A stretch of 15,427 nucleotides of DNA from Rhodospirillales bacterium (GTDB lineage: Bacteria; Pseudomonadota; Alphaproteobacteria; Rhodospirillales; Casp-alpha2), in NCBI GenBank assembly GCA_028282185.1, contig JANQIJ010000229.1:1-15427 (forward strand). The letters are read 5' to 3'. This document shows, one piece after another, positions 15,391 to 15,427 of the stretch (position 1 is the first letter of the stretch; the number at the start of each line of letters is the position of its first letter). The notes beneath the pieces are model-generated. The model was not told where the DNA came from. It saw nothing but the letters and a program-made list of their open reading frames with translations, and searched no databases. A program made the translations under genes and the position numbers.

Positions 15391-15427
15391 ATGGAATCGC
15401 GGACCAAACAATTCAAATCGAACGCCC
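15391..15427 (+). CDS. lutB: 5' end of lactate utilisation iron-sulfur protein LutB (truncated by window)
   Basis: An ATG six bases after the lutA stop opens M-E-S-R-T-K-Q-F-K-S-N-A before the window ends. The F-K-x-N-A element is typical of the LutB N-terminus, and lutB directly follows lutA in known operons. Only 12 codons are present, so identity rests on this motif and on position. Confidence 0.65.
   Translation, partial: MESRTKQFKSNA

Overview
The window is a chromosomal segment of an alphaproteobacterium, most like the Rhodospirillales and relatives. This is inferred from gene order (rho, hemJ, hemH, hemE on one strand, then a gap, then ppsR, maf, aroE, coaE, dnaQ on the other, with secB convergent to dnaQ) and from GC-rich coding sequence. 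This order is known to flank the chromosomal replication origin in Caulobacter and Rickettsia, so the roughly 500-base gap between hemE and ppsR (6688-7190) is the best candidate for oriC. Genes run away from it on both sides, as expected for leading-strand genes.

Layout: 1-14 is the start of a gene leaving the window on the minus strand. 186-1160 is a zinc-free quinone oxidoreductase ending at a strong, probably bidirectional terminator. 1244-2421 is a visibly AT-richer accessory patch: a 74-residue putative DNA-binding protein on the minus strand, an AT-rich perfect inverted repeat between divergent genes, then an unrecognised small protein directly abutting a Dcd-family (dCTP deaminase/dUTPase-like) gene. 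2473-6687, minus strand, holds hemE-hemH-hemJ (the last steps of protoheme synthesis plus uroporphyrinogen decarboxylase) followed by a long leader and rho.

To the right of the gap, ppsR (regulator of pyruvate phosphate dikinase), maf (nucleotide pyrophosphatase), aroE (shikimate pathway), coaE (last CoA step) and dnaQ (polymerase III proofreading) are tightly packed and probably cotranscribed. secB and fxsA point left. A Tim44-domain protein and the lytic transglycosylase mltA point right and look like an operon. The window ends with lutA and the first codons of lutB, a lactate oxidation operon.

Most of the window is conserved housekeeping sequence. The parts worth a second look are the AT-rich patch between qor and rho (a possible small self-regulated nucleotide-metabolism cassette), the origin candidate, the long cytosine-rich rho leader, and a perfect 16-base palindrome ahead of secB. 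No mobile-element gene, tRNA, rRNA or CRISPR array was seen. Base composition and motif matches were judged by eye.
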